The position numbers and the translations under genes were made by a program. Positions 12,916-19,869 of a DNA stretch of 19,869 nucleotides are shown here, piece after piece. The stretch's first letter is position 1. Every line of letters starts with the position of its first letter. Source of the DNA: 13-1-40CM-64-14 sp036393975. GTDB taxonomy: Bacteria > Sysuimicrobiota > Sysuimicrobiia > Sysuimicrobiales > Kaftiobacteriaceae. A model generated the notes under the pieces. The model was given only the letters and a program-made list of their open reading frames with translations, was not told where the DNA came from and made no database searches. Location: NCBI GenBank assembly GCA_036393975.1, contig DASWFZ010000062.1, forward strand, positions 1 to 19,869. Direction: 5' to 3'.

Positions 12916-12934
12916 AAGGGACCCCTGAAGTTCT

Positions 12935-14860
12935 ATGGCCAAAAACGCAAGCACGGCAACTAATCAGACCACCTACACCGCCAAGCAGATCCAGGTCCTC
13001 GAGGGCGTCGAAGGTGTCCGCAAGCGTCCGGCCATGTACATCGGCAGCACCGGCCCAGACGGGCTGCACCACCTGTTATATGAGGTCGTCGACAACTCCG
13101 TCGATGAGGCCCTCGCCGGGCGGGCGACACAGATCGAGGTCATTCTTCACAAGGATGGCGGCGCGACCGTGACGGATAACGGCGCCGGCATCCCCGTTGA
13201 CCCCATTCCGAAGATCGGCAAGCCCGCGGTGGAGGTGGTGCTGACCACACTCCACGCCGGCGGCAAATTTGGGGGCGGCGGGTACCGCATCTCTGGCGGC
13301 CTGCACGGTGTGGGTGTGTCGGTGGTCAACGCGCTGTCCGAGTCGTTGGAGGTCGAGGTCTGGCGCGACGGCAAGGCGTGGAAGCAGCGCTTCGCGCGTG
13401 GCAAGAAAACGACCCCGTTGCAAGCCACGGGGGCCTCCAAGAAGACCGGGACCCGCGTCACCTTCATGCCAGACGACCAGGTCATGACCGCCACGGAGTT
13501 CGACGCCGAGACGGTAGCCAAGCGGCTGGACGACATCGCCTATCTCACGAAGGGGTTGCAGATCACGCTCCGGGATGAGCGCAGCGGGCAGGAGAAGGTA
13601 TTTAAGCACGCCGGCGGCATCGCTGAGCTCGTCCAAAACCTCACCCGCACGAAAGAGAAACTCACGGCGGTCATGCACATCGTCAAGGAAAAGGACGGCA
13701 CCGAAGTCGAGTGCGCTCTCCAGTACAACACCTCCTACATCGAGCACATGCTCACCTACGTCAACACCATCCCCACGACCGAGGGCGGAACACACTTGGC
13801 CGGGTTCCGGACCGCCCTGACCCGCGCCATCAACGATTACGCCCGCCGAGCGGGGCTGCTCAAGGGCGATGACCCCGCCCTGTCCGGTGACGATGTCCGC
13901 GAGGGTCTCACCGCGGTACTGAGCCTCAAACTGCCCGAGCCGCAGTTTGAAGGGCAGACCAAGACCAAGCTGGGCAACACCGAGGTCAAGGGACTGGTCG
14001 AATCCGTAGTGGGCGACTGGTTGCAGGAGTGGTTTGAAACGCATCCCGGGGATGCCAAGCGCCTGGTGGCCAAGGGGCTGACGGCCGCCCGGGCACGCGA
14101 GGCTGCCAAGCAAGCGCGCGATCTCGTGCGCCGGAAGAACGCGCTCGATGTCTCCCCGCTGCCGGGGAAACTGGCCGATTGCGTCGAGCGCGACGCGGAC
14201 CTGTGCGAGATCTTCATCGTCGAAGGTGAGAGTGCCGGCGGCTCGGCCAAACAGGGCCGGGACCGCCAGTTCCAGGCGATCCTGCCGATCCAGGGCAAGA
14301 TTCTGAACGTGGAGAAGGCGCGCGAAGACAAGATGGTGCAACACGAGGAGATCCGCGCCATTATTACGGCCTTGGGCACGGGGTTTGGCGCCGCCTTCAA
14401 ACTCGATGACCGGCGATACGACCGGATCATCATCATGTGTGATGCGGACGTAGACGGGAACCACATTCGTACGCTGCTGTTGACGTTCTTCTACCGGTAC
14501 ATGCGGGAGCTCGTCGAACATGGCAAGGTGTATATTGCTCAGCCGCCGCTGTATCTGGTGAAGGGCGGAAAGGATCGCCAATACGCCTACTCCGACGAGG
14601 AGCGGCAGGTCGCCATCAAAGAGTTTGAACGCAAAGGCCTTAAATCCGAGGTCCAGCGCTACAAAGGTCTGGGCGAGATGAACCCCAGCCAACTCTGGGA
14701 GACAACGATGAACCCGGCCACGCGCACGTTGCTGCGGGTCGAGGTGGACGACGCGGCCGCCGCAGACGAAATCTTCACCAAACTGATGGGCGAGGAAGTG
14801 GAACCCCGGCGCGAGTTCATTGTGAAGTACGCCCGCGAAGTGAGAAACCTGGACATCTAG
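12935..14860 (+). CDS. gyrB: DNA gyrase subunit B
   Basis: This is a 641-residue GyrB, the ATPase subunit of gyrase. The GHKL ATPase has the catalytic glutamate E50 in YEVVDNSVDEA, N54, D81 in DNGAGIP, and the GGLHGVG lid region (121-127). The transducer domain follows (QTKTKLGNTEVKGLVE). The TOPRIM domain has EGESAGGSAKQGRDR (E430) and the metal-binding DADVDG (D503, D505, D507). The C-terminus has QRYKGLGEMNP and ends NLDI, as usual. The TOPRIM loop reads DGNHIRTLL, where Ser or Ala is commoner than Asn. It has the length of a Firmicutes/Actinobacteria GyrB, without the E. coli insertion. The ribosome binding site is weak. It is the first of the gyrB-gyrA pair, behind a separate promoter and leader hairpin. 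Confidence 0.98.
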   Translation: MAKNASTATNQTTYTAKQIQVLEGVEGVRKRPAMYIGSTGPDGLHHLLYEVVDNSVDEALAGRATQIEVILHKDGGATVTDNGAGIPVDPIPKIGKPAVEVVLTTLHAGGKFGGGGYRISGGLHGVGVSVVNALSESLEVEVWRDGKAWKQRFARGKKTTPLQATGASKKTGTRVTFMPDDQVMTATEFDAETVAKRLDDIAYLTKGLQITLRDERSGQEKVFKHAGGIAELVQNLTRTKEKLTAVMHIVKEKDGTEVECALQYNTSYIEHMLTYVNTIPTTEGGTHLAGFRTALTRAINDYARRAGLLKGDDPALSGDDVREGLTAVLSLKLPEPQFEGQTKTKLGNTEVKGLVESVVGDWLQEWFETHPGDAKRLVAKGLTAARAREAAKQARDLVRRKNALDVSPLPGKLADCVERDADLCEIFIVEGESAGGSAKQGRDRQFQAILPIQGKILNVEKAREDKMVQHEEIRAIITALGTGFGAAFKLDDRRYDRIIIMCDADVDGNHIRTLLLTFFYRYMRELVEHGKVYIAQPPLYLVKGGKDRQYAYSDEERQVAIKEFERKGLKSEVQRYKGLGEMNPSQLWETTMNPATRTLLRVEVDDAAAADEIFTKLMGEEVEPRREFIVKYAREVRNLDI

Positions 14861-14939
14861 TCGGATCTCCGCGCTCTACCGTGATGGCGCATACGACTCG
14901 GCAGCCCATTCCTAAGTGGTACCCATTGAGGTGATCTGA

Positions 14940-17390
14940 ATGGCGCTCGCGGACGAATCCCGCATCCGCCCCCAACCCATTGAGAAGGAGATGAAGACCT
15001 CCTATCTCGACTATGCCATGTCGGTTATTGTCAGCCGTGCGCTCCCGGATGTCCGCGACGGGCTGAAGCCGGTGCAGCGCCGGATCCTCTTCGGCATGCT
15101 CGAGGCGGGTCTGCGCCCCGATCGTCCGTTCCGCAAATCCGCCGCGGTCGTTGGCGATGTGATGAAAAAGTATCACCCCCACGGGGACGTGCCGATATAC
15201 GAGTCGTTGGTGCGCATGGCGCAGCCGTGGGCGTTTCGGTATCCGTTAGTCGACGGGCAGGGCAACTGGGGCAGTGTGGATGGGGACGCCCCTGCGGCCA
15301 TGCGGTATACCGAGGCGCGCTTGACGCCCATCGCGATGGAGTTGCTGGCCGATATCGATAAAGACACCGTGGACTTCGTTCCTAACTACGACGAGTACGA
15401 AAAGGAACCGGTGGTCTTACCGGCCAAGGTGCCGGACCTCCTGATGAATGGGGCATCCGGGATCGCGGTCGGCATGGCCAGCAACATTCCCCCCCACAAC
15501 CTGGGCGAGCTCGTGGACGGTCTGGTCGCCATGATCGACGAGCCGGGGACCAGCGAAGAGCAGGTGATGAAACTGATAAAAGGGCCCGACTTCCCCACAG
15601 GAGGGGTGATTTTGGGGCGCGACGGGATCAAAGCCGCCTATACGACCGGACGGGGCAGCATCACGATGCGGGCCAAGACGGAGATCGAGGAGCTTAAGGG
15701 CGGACGCACCGCGATCATCGCCACCGAGATTCCGTTTTTGGTGAATAAGGCGGCGCTCATCGAGCGCATCGCCGAGCTCGTCCGCACGAAGAAACTCGCC
15801 GGCATCAGCGATTTGCGCGATGAGTCCGACCGCAGCGGCATGCGCATCGTCATTGAACTGCGGCGGGACGCGAACCCGCAAATCGTCCGCAATCAGCTGT
15901 TCAAGCACACCCAATTCCAGGCCACGTTTGGGGCCAACATGCTCGCGCTGGTGGACGGCGTGCCCAAAACGTTGAAGCTCAAGGACATGCTGGACCACTA
16001 CCTCAAGCACCGGCGCGTCGTGGTGATCCGGCGCACGAAGTTTGAACTGGCCCGGGCGGAAGAACGGGCGCACATCCTGGAAGGGTACAAGATCGCGCTC
16101 AAGCACCTGGACGAGGTTATTGAACTCATCAAGAAGTCCAAGGACGTGCCGTCCGCGCGCACGGGGCTCATCAAGCGCTTTAAGCTCAGCGAGCGCCAGG
16201 CCGATGCCATCTTGGACATGCGGCTGCAACGCTTGACCGCATTGGAGCGCGAGAAGATCGAGGACGAGTACAAGCTGCTGGTCAAGGACATCGCCCGCTA
16301 CAAAGAGATGCTGCGCGATGCGACCTCCGCCCGCCCCAAGCTGATCATGGCGGCGGTGCGCGCTGAGCTATTGGAGATGAAGGAGAAGTACGGCGACCCG
16401 CGGCGCACCAAGATTACCAGCCGGGAGGCCGAGGAGTTTGAGGACGAGGACCTGATCCCCGACTTGGATGTCGTCATCAGCCTCACACACAACAACTACA
16501 TCAAACGACAGCCGCTGGAGACCTACCGGATCCAGCGCCGCGGGACCCGAGGCGTGGTGGGCATGGCCACGAAAGAGGAGGACTTCATCGAGCAGGTCCT
16601 CACCACGACCACCCATGCGTTTTTGCTCATCTTCTCGGATCGCGGCAAGGTGTACCGCATGAAGGCCTATGAGGTGCCCGAGGCGAGCCGCACCGCGCGC
16701 GGGACCGCGATTGTAAACTTGCTGGCCCTGGCGCAGGGGGAGCGCATCAACGCGATCATCGCGCTGCGTTCCTTCGAAGATGAGGGAAGCATCTTCATGG
16801 TGACCCGCCGTGGCGTGGTCAAACGCACAGGATTGATGGAGTTCATCAACGCTAAGCGGGCGGGGATCTTCGCCATCAGTCTGCGCCGGGACGACAGTTT
16901 GGTGGGCGTGAAACTCATCGCGAAGAACGCTGAGATTATCCTGGCGACCAAGGAAGGGAAGGCTATTCGGTTCAAAGCGGGCCAAGTGCGGGAGATGGGC
17001 CGGTCGGCCCGAGGTGTCACCGGGATCCGGCTGCGCGCGGGGGACGAGGTCGTCGGCGTGGCCGACGCGAAGGAAGGCCGCACGTTGCTGACTGTCACGG
17101 AGCTCGGGCTGGGCAAGCGCACCCCGTTAGGCCAGTATCCTGCCAAGAGCCGCGGCGGCATGGGCGTGATCAACTTGAAGATCACGAAGAAGACGGGGGC
17201 GGCCGTCAGCGTCCGGGTTGTCGATGACGACGATGAGATCTTGCTGGGGACGACTGGTGGGGTCTTTAACCGCATGCCAGTCTCGCAGATCCCGGTGATG
17301 AGCCGTCAAGCCCAAGGTGTGCGGGTGATGAAGCTGGGCGAGGGAGAGAAACTGGCCGCCGTTGCCCGCATTCCCGCAAAGGAAGAATGA
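14940..17390 (+). CDS. gyrA: DNA gyrase subunit A
   Basis: This is an 816-residue GyrA. The N-terminal breakage-reunion domain has VSRALPDVRDGLKPVQRRIL, the quinolone-determining helix region KKYHPHGDVPIYESLVRMAQ, and the catalytic R122-Y123 in MRYTEARL. The coiled-coil follows (about 350-480), and a C-terminal beta-pinwheel runs from about 505. The GyrA box reads QRRGTRG (532-538) instead of QRRGGKG. There is no long acidic tail. The position equivalent to E. coli Ser83 is Val84, Ala84 is Pro85, and Asp87 is Glu88. GAGGTGATC just before the ATG is an excellent ribosome binding site. It lies 79 nt after gyrB. With only one type IIA enzyme in view it is called gyrase from the gyrB-gyrA order; the enzyme might also serve decatenation. 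Confidence 0.97.
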   Translation: MALADESRIRPQPIEKEMKTSYLDYAMSVIVSRALPDVRDGLKPVQRRILFGMLEAGLRPDRPFRKSAAVVGDVMKKYHPHGDVPIYESLVRMAQPWAFRYPLVDGQGNWGSVDGDAPAAMRYTEARLTPIAMELLADIDKDTVDFVPNYDEYEKEPVVLPAKVPDLLMNGASGIAVGMASNIPPHNLGELVDGLVAMIDEPGTSEEQVMKLIKGPDFPTGGVILGRDGIKAAYTTGRGSITMRAKTEIEELKGGRTAIIATEIPFLVNKAALIERIAELVRTKKLAGISDLRDESDRSGMRIVIELRRDANPQIVRNQLFKHTQFQATFGANMLALVDGVPKTLKLKDMLDHYLKHRRVVVIRRTKFELARAEERAHILEGYKIALKHLDEVIELIKKSKDVPSARTGLIKRFKLSERQADAILDMRLQRLTALEREKIEDEYKLLVKDIARYKEMLRDATSARPKLIMAAVRAELLEMKEKYGDPRRTKITSREAEEFEDEDLIPDLDVVISLTHNNYIKRQPLETYRIQRRGTRGVVGMATKEEDFIEQVLTTTTHAFLLIFSDRGKVYRMKAYEVPEASRTARGTAIVNLLALAQGERINAIIALRSFEDEGSIFMVTRRGVVKRTGLMEFINAKRAGIFAISLRRDDSLVGVKLIAKNAEIILATKEGKAIRFKAGQVREMGRSARGVTGIRLRAGDEVVGVADAKEGRTLLTVTELGLGKRTPLGQYPAKSRGGMGVINLKITKKTGAAVSVRVVDDDDEILLGTTGGVFNRMPVSQIPVMSRQAQGVRVMKLGEGEKLAAVARIPAKEE

Positions 17391-17391
17391 C

Positions 17392-18075
17392 ATGCGCGTC
17401 GCTCCCAACGGCCATAGATCCCGATCCGGCCCTGCGCCCTGGCAGCACGTCCTGACAGCGCTCGGCGTCATCGGCGCAACGGTGGCATTGCATGAGGCCG
17501 CTCACGCGATCGCCGCGACGCGGGTGGGCGGGAAAGTGAAAGAGATCGGGGTCGGTTTCGGTCCTCCCCTGCTGCGTTTGCGTTTCCGCGGCGTGCCTGT
17601 CGTGCTGCGCGCATTCCCGCTGGGAGGTTACGCGTCTGTTGATACGGAGACGCTGCCTCCCCTTCGACGGATTCCGCTACTCCTCGCGGGCCCGCTGGCG
17701 AATATCGCGGCGGGTATTCCGTTTCTGCTGGCCTTCCGTCGCCATCCGGTGGATGTGCCCGCAGGCGCGCGGGGGGTTAGCCTCTCGGGTTTTGCTGGTA
17801 CGCTGAAGGCGCTCATCCAGGCGGCCGAGAGAGGGCCGGGGTCAGTCGCCCGGCTGGCCGGGGCTGTCAATGTCGGACTCGGGCTGATGAATCTGCTGCC
17901 GGTCTATCCACTCGATGGGGGACACGTCGCTCTCAGCGTCATGGAGGCTACCGGTGTTCCCCAGACGACGCGCACCGCCTTTGCGCGTCTCACCACGGCT
18001 GTTTTTGTCTTCCTCGCCCAGGCGGCGGTAGTGAGCGACCTGCGCCGTGCCTCAAGCGGCACACGGGTCCGTTAG
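17392..18075 (+). CDS. Small M50-type intramembrane metalloprotease
   Basis: This 227-residue membrane protein has the site-2 protease hallmarks: zinc motif HEAAHA (H34, E35, H38) in the first span, GKVKEIGVGFGPPLLRLRFRGVPVVLRAFPLGGY after it, the second-span LLLAGPLANIAAG (97-108) and the LDG motif LLPVYPLDGGH (168-178). It lacks the PDZ domain of RseP/RasP; only a short linker (about 118-150) joins the spans, so it is a minimal M50 peptidase. Such proteases cleave anti-sigma factors or signal-peptide remnants within the membrane. The ATG lies 1 nt after the gyrA stop with GGAAGA upstream, so it is co-transcribed with gyrA. The frame from 17362 inside gyrA is not needed. The substrate is unknown. 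Confidence 0.88.
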   Translation: MRVAPNGHRSRSGPAPWQHVLTALGVIGATVALHEAAHAIAATRVGGKVKEIGVGFGPPLLRLRFRGVPVVLRAFPLGGYASVDTETLPPLRRIPLLLAGPLANIAAGIPFLLAFRRHPVDVPAGARGVSLSGFAGTLKALIQAAERGPGSVARLAGAVNVGLGLMNLLPVYPLDGGHVALSVMEATGVPQTTRTAFARLTTAVFVFLAQAAVVSDLRRASSGTRVR

Positions 18076-18124
18076 CGCGCGTCCGGCAGCAAGGACCGTT
18101 GTTGTTTTTACCCGTGCGTTTCCA

Positions 18125-18994
18125 ATGAGCGTCCTTGTCCGCCCTGCCACTCGCGAGAGTGTCCAATTGCCGCGCGAGGTCGGCGGCCGGGCCTCTGCGC
18201 CTGCTGAGTGGGAGGCGTGGGCTGAGGAGCCCGGACTAGATCTCGTAGCCTATGAGGATGACCGCGTCGTTGGCGGCGTCCACATGAGCATGGTCAGCCG
18301 CAGCGAGGCATGGCTCGAGAGCTTGCGCGTGCATCCGGAGGCGCGAGGCCGCGGGATTGCTGCCCAGCTGGTCAAAGGCGCCGAAGACGTCGCGCGGCAC
18401 TATGGCGCGAGCGTGGCGCGGACGGCGGTCCCCGCCCACGAATACGCCGCGCAGGCGGTGGCCGAGCGTGTCGGGTACCGATCGGTCCTCCGATGCAGTG
18501 TCGTTCGTGCCCCCCTCCCCTCTGGCCCAGCCCGCATCCCGTACGACGCGCCGGTCGAAGTCCCCCTGATTGCGCACAGTGCGGAACTTGTACGATTTTT
18601 GGAGGCCGCGCCGGCGTTAACCGCGTGGCAGCACTTGATTCCCCTGGGGTGGCGATTCCGGAGGTTGGTGCCGGAGCTCGTGACAGGACTCGTGAAGGAC
18701 CGGCGCGCACTCACCGCGTTGCAGCCGGGTGCGAGGGCGAGCGTGGTGCAGGCGGCGGCACTCTATGCGTGGCACGATGAGGACGCCGTCATCTCCCTGT
18801 CATGGGGCAGTCCGTCGGGACTGCAGGCTGTGTTCGGTGCCCTGACAGAGGAGGCGCGTGCGCGAGGGACCTCTCGCGTGGTCATTTTCACCCCCGACGC
18901 GCGCAGTCTGGAATCCCTCGATGTGCGCGACTGGACCCCCCACGCGTGGTGTCCGGAAGGACTCCTCGTGGTCGAGAAAAATCTCGCCATCTGA
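18125..18994 (+). CDS. GNAT-family acetyltransferase-like protein
   Basis: This 289-residue protein has an N-terminal GNAT domain: LVAYEDDRVVGGVHMSMVSRSEAWLESLRVHPEARGRGIAAQLVKGAEDVARHYG contains acetyl-CoA motif A (67-79, R-G-R-G-I-A). The C-terminal half (about 140-289, with AVFGALTEEARARGTSRVVIFTPD and a hydrophobic ending) may be a second, degenerate GNAT-like domain without the acetyl-CoA loop. The substrate is unknown. The start at 18125 (MSVLVRPATRESV) fits the family N-terminus, but there is no clear ribosome binding site; a longer frame to 18047 overlaps the previous gene and looks non-coding. It follows the M50 gene by 49 nt on the same strand. Confidence 0.82.
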   Translation: MSVLVRPATRESVQLPREVGGRASAPAEWEAWAEEPGLDLVAYEDDRVVGGVHMSMVSRSEAWLESLRVHPEARGRGIAAQLVKGAEDVARHYGASVARTAVPAHEYAAQAVAERVGYRSVLRCSVVRAPLPSGPARIPYDAPVEVPLIAHSAELVRFLEAAPALTAWQHLIPLGWRFRRLVPELVTGLVKDRRALTALQPGARASVVQAAALYAWHDEDAVISLSWGSPSGLQAVFGALTEEARARGTSRVVIFTPDARSLESLDVRDWTPHAWCPEGLLVVEKNLAI

Positions 18995-19035
18995 AAGACC
19001 CCCGACCCCCGGCGGCGGGCGCGAACAGGAAGCTC

Positions 19036-19093
19036 ACTGCGATGCGCCGAAATCCCCAGCATATCCGCAACGCTGAATCGCATCCCTCGCAGT
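19036..19093. repeat. Long-arm inverted repeat upstream of the solute-binding protein gene
   Basis: ACTGC GATGCG (19036-19046) faces CGCATC (19079-19084) and GCAGT (19089-19093), giving 11 possible pairs with a 4-nt bulge and a 32-nt loop. It ends about 23 nt before the start codon of the next gene. It may be leader structure or an operator; no U-run follows. Confidence 0.35.
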
Positions 19094-19116
19094 AGGTCCT
19101 TGGGAGGAGGTGTCGT

Positions 19117-19869
19117 GTGAGCAACGGGAAGTCATCCAGTTCTCAGGTTTGGATTGCGGTCATTCTCGTCGCCGTAATTGCCGGCGGGATCGGGTACTGG
19201 GCGGGTGGCCAGGGCAAAGGTGCGCAGCCGACGGAGGCGCGCAAGCTTGAAATCTTCCACTGGTGGACCGCCGGTGGCGAACGCGAAGCCGCCGACGCCA
19301 TGTTCAAGGCGTTGAAGGCCAAGTACCCGGACATCGAGCTCGTGGAGAACCCGGTCGCGGGCGGCGGCGGGGTCAGCCATCGCGTCGTCTTGCAGGCCCG
19401 ACTCTCCGCGGGTATCCCGCCGGACACGTGGCAGACGCTGGGCGGAGCGGAACTGAAGTCCTACGTCGACGGCGGCTACTTGACGCCGCTCGATACTCTG
19501 TACAGCGAGTTGAAATATGGCGATGCGATCCCCAAGCCGCTGGCGAGTGCGGTGACCATCGGCGGGCATCCGTACGTCGTCCCGCTCAACATGCATATCC
19601 AAAACATCCTGTACTACAACAAGAAGCTGTTCACCGAGTTGAATCTGCAACCGCCGACTACTTATGACGAGTTGCTCGCCGCGGCCAAGGCGATCAAGGC
19701 CGCCCGGCCGAAGATGTCGCCGTTGGGACTGGGGACGAAGGAGAAGTGGGAAGCGGCGTTTTTCCTCGACAGCCTGTTGTTGGAACTCGGAGGCCCAGAG
19801 TACTACGTCAACTTGTACAAGGGTGGAGTAGACGTGACCTCCGACCCGAACTTCAAGACAGCGTTAGAC
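19117..19869 (+). CDS. Sugar ABC transporter substrate-binding protein, 3' end beyond the window
   Basis: An open frame of 251 codons runs from a GTG (19117, AGGAGG 6 nt upstream) to the window edge. After a basic N-terminus there is one hydrophobic segment (about 11-29, VWIAVILVAVIAGGIGYWAG). A family-1 solute-binding domain follows: LEIFHWWTAGGEREAADAMFKALKAKYPDIELVENPVAGGGG, LQARLSAGIPPDTWQTLGGAELKSYVDGGYLTPLD, HPYVVPLNMHIQNILYYNKKLF and PPTTYDELLAAAKAIK. The pattern resembles the glucose/galactose/mannose-binding protein of Thermus (recalled). It should capture a hexose or short oligosaccharide outside the cell for an ABC importer whose permease and ATPase genes are not visible. There is no lipobox cysteine, so it may be held by an uncleaved anchor or released by signal peptidase I. 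Confidence 0.9.
   Translation, partial: MSNGKSSSSQVWIAVILVAVIAGGIGYWAGGQGKGAQPTEARKLEIFHWWTAGGEREAADAMFKALKAKYPDIELVENPVAGGGGVSHRVVLQARLSAGIPPDTWQTLGGAELKSYVDGGYLTPLDTLYSELKYGDAIPKPLASAVTIGGHPYVVPLNMHIQNILYYNKKLFTELNLQPPTTYDELLAAAKAIKAARPKMSPLGLGTKEKWEAAFFLDSLLLELGGPEYYVNLYKGGVDVTSDPNFKTALD

Noticed and set aside
13076..14692. 538-codon frame antisense to gyrB
   Set aside because: It is a GC-rich mirror frame of a fully recognisable gyrB. Its translation has no domain character and no ribosome binding site.
15417..16229. 270-codon frame antisense to gyrA
   Set aside because: Same reason: gyrA motifs are intact on the other strand, and the antisense protein resembles no family.
18069..18115. 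GTCC...GGAC followed by a T-rich run after the M50 gene as a terminator
   Set aside because: The stem is only 4 bp with an 8-nt loop and the T-run is not adjacent. Too weak to call.
1..19869. CRISPR arrays, insertion sequences, tRNA or rRNA genes
   Set aside because: No repeat-spacer pattern, transposase, terminal inverted repeats or structured RNA genes were found on either strand.

Overview
The window is the chromosomal replication-origin neighbourhood of a GC-rich bacterium, followed on the right by the first genes of a less conserved region. The gene order is Firmicutes-like: rpmH-rnpA-yidD-yidC-jag-rsmG-parA-parB runs one way, and dnaA-dnaN-yaaA(S4)-recF-DUF721-remB-gyrB-gyrA runs the other. 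A remB/yaaB homologue and an S4 yaaA homologue point to Firmicutes-type monoderms. The DUF721 (DciA-type) gene between recF and gyrB is better known from Actinobacteria and other deep Terrabacteria. My inference is a high-GC, deep-branching Terrabacteria lineage (Symbiobacterium/Thermaerobacter/Limnochordia-like or an uncultured candidate phylum). I cannot name the organism from the sequence alone.

Left end (1-1974): a leftward cluster holds an unrecognised truncated gene, two DoxX-family membrane proteins and a 58-residue protein translationally coupled to the second DoxX. It is divergent from an HxlR/DUF24 regulator. The intergenic space carries a near-consensus sigma-70 promoter and a TACT-N7-AGTA inverted repeat that resembles the operator I recall for the quinone/thiol sensor YodB.

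Leftward origin arm (2052-6618): parB, parA, rsmG, jag, yidC, yidD, rnpA and rpmH are tightly packed, with several overlaps (jag/yidC by ATGA; parA/parB; rsmG/jag). A 16-bp palindromic parS site lies inside parB. Together they cover chromosome segregation, 16S rRNA methylation, membrane insertion, RNase P and ribosomal protein L34.

Origin: there appear to be two DnaA-box regions. One lies between rpmH and the first rightward gene (about 6685-7007), with degenerate boxes on both strands and several palindromes. The other lies between dnaA and dnaN (9375-9476), where a perfect and a near-perfect DnaA box in tandem are followed by a GC triplet, a DnaA-trio-like series and an AT-rich stretch. This matches the Bacillus subtilis bipartite layout. 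Between the upstream cluster and dnaA, in the same orientation as dnaA, lies a GHKL-type ATPase domain joined to a C-terminal winged-helix domain. I do not recognise this gene as a characterised protein, and it is the most interesting item in the window.

Rightward arm (7988-17390): dnaA, dnaN, S4 protein, recF, DUF721 protein, RemB-like protein, gyrB and gyrA. The gyrB leader has its own predicted promoter, a palindrome near the predicted transcription start and a terminator-like hairpin. GyrA has Val-Pro where many gyrases have Ser-Ala in the quinolone-binding helix.

Right end (17392-19869): a small M50-type intramembrane metalloprotease immediately follows gyrA. After it come a GNAT-family protein and the 5' part of a family-1 sugar ABC-transporter solute-binding protein that resembles the Thermus glucose-binding protein.
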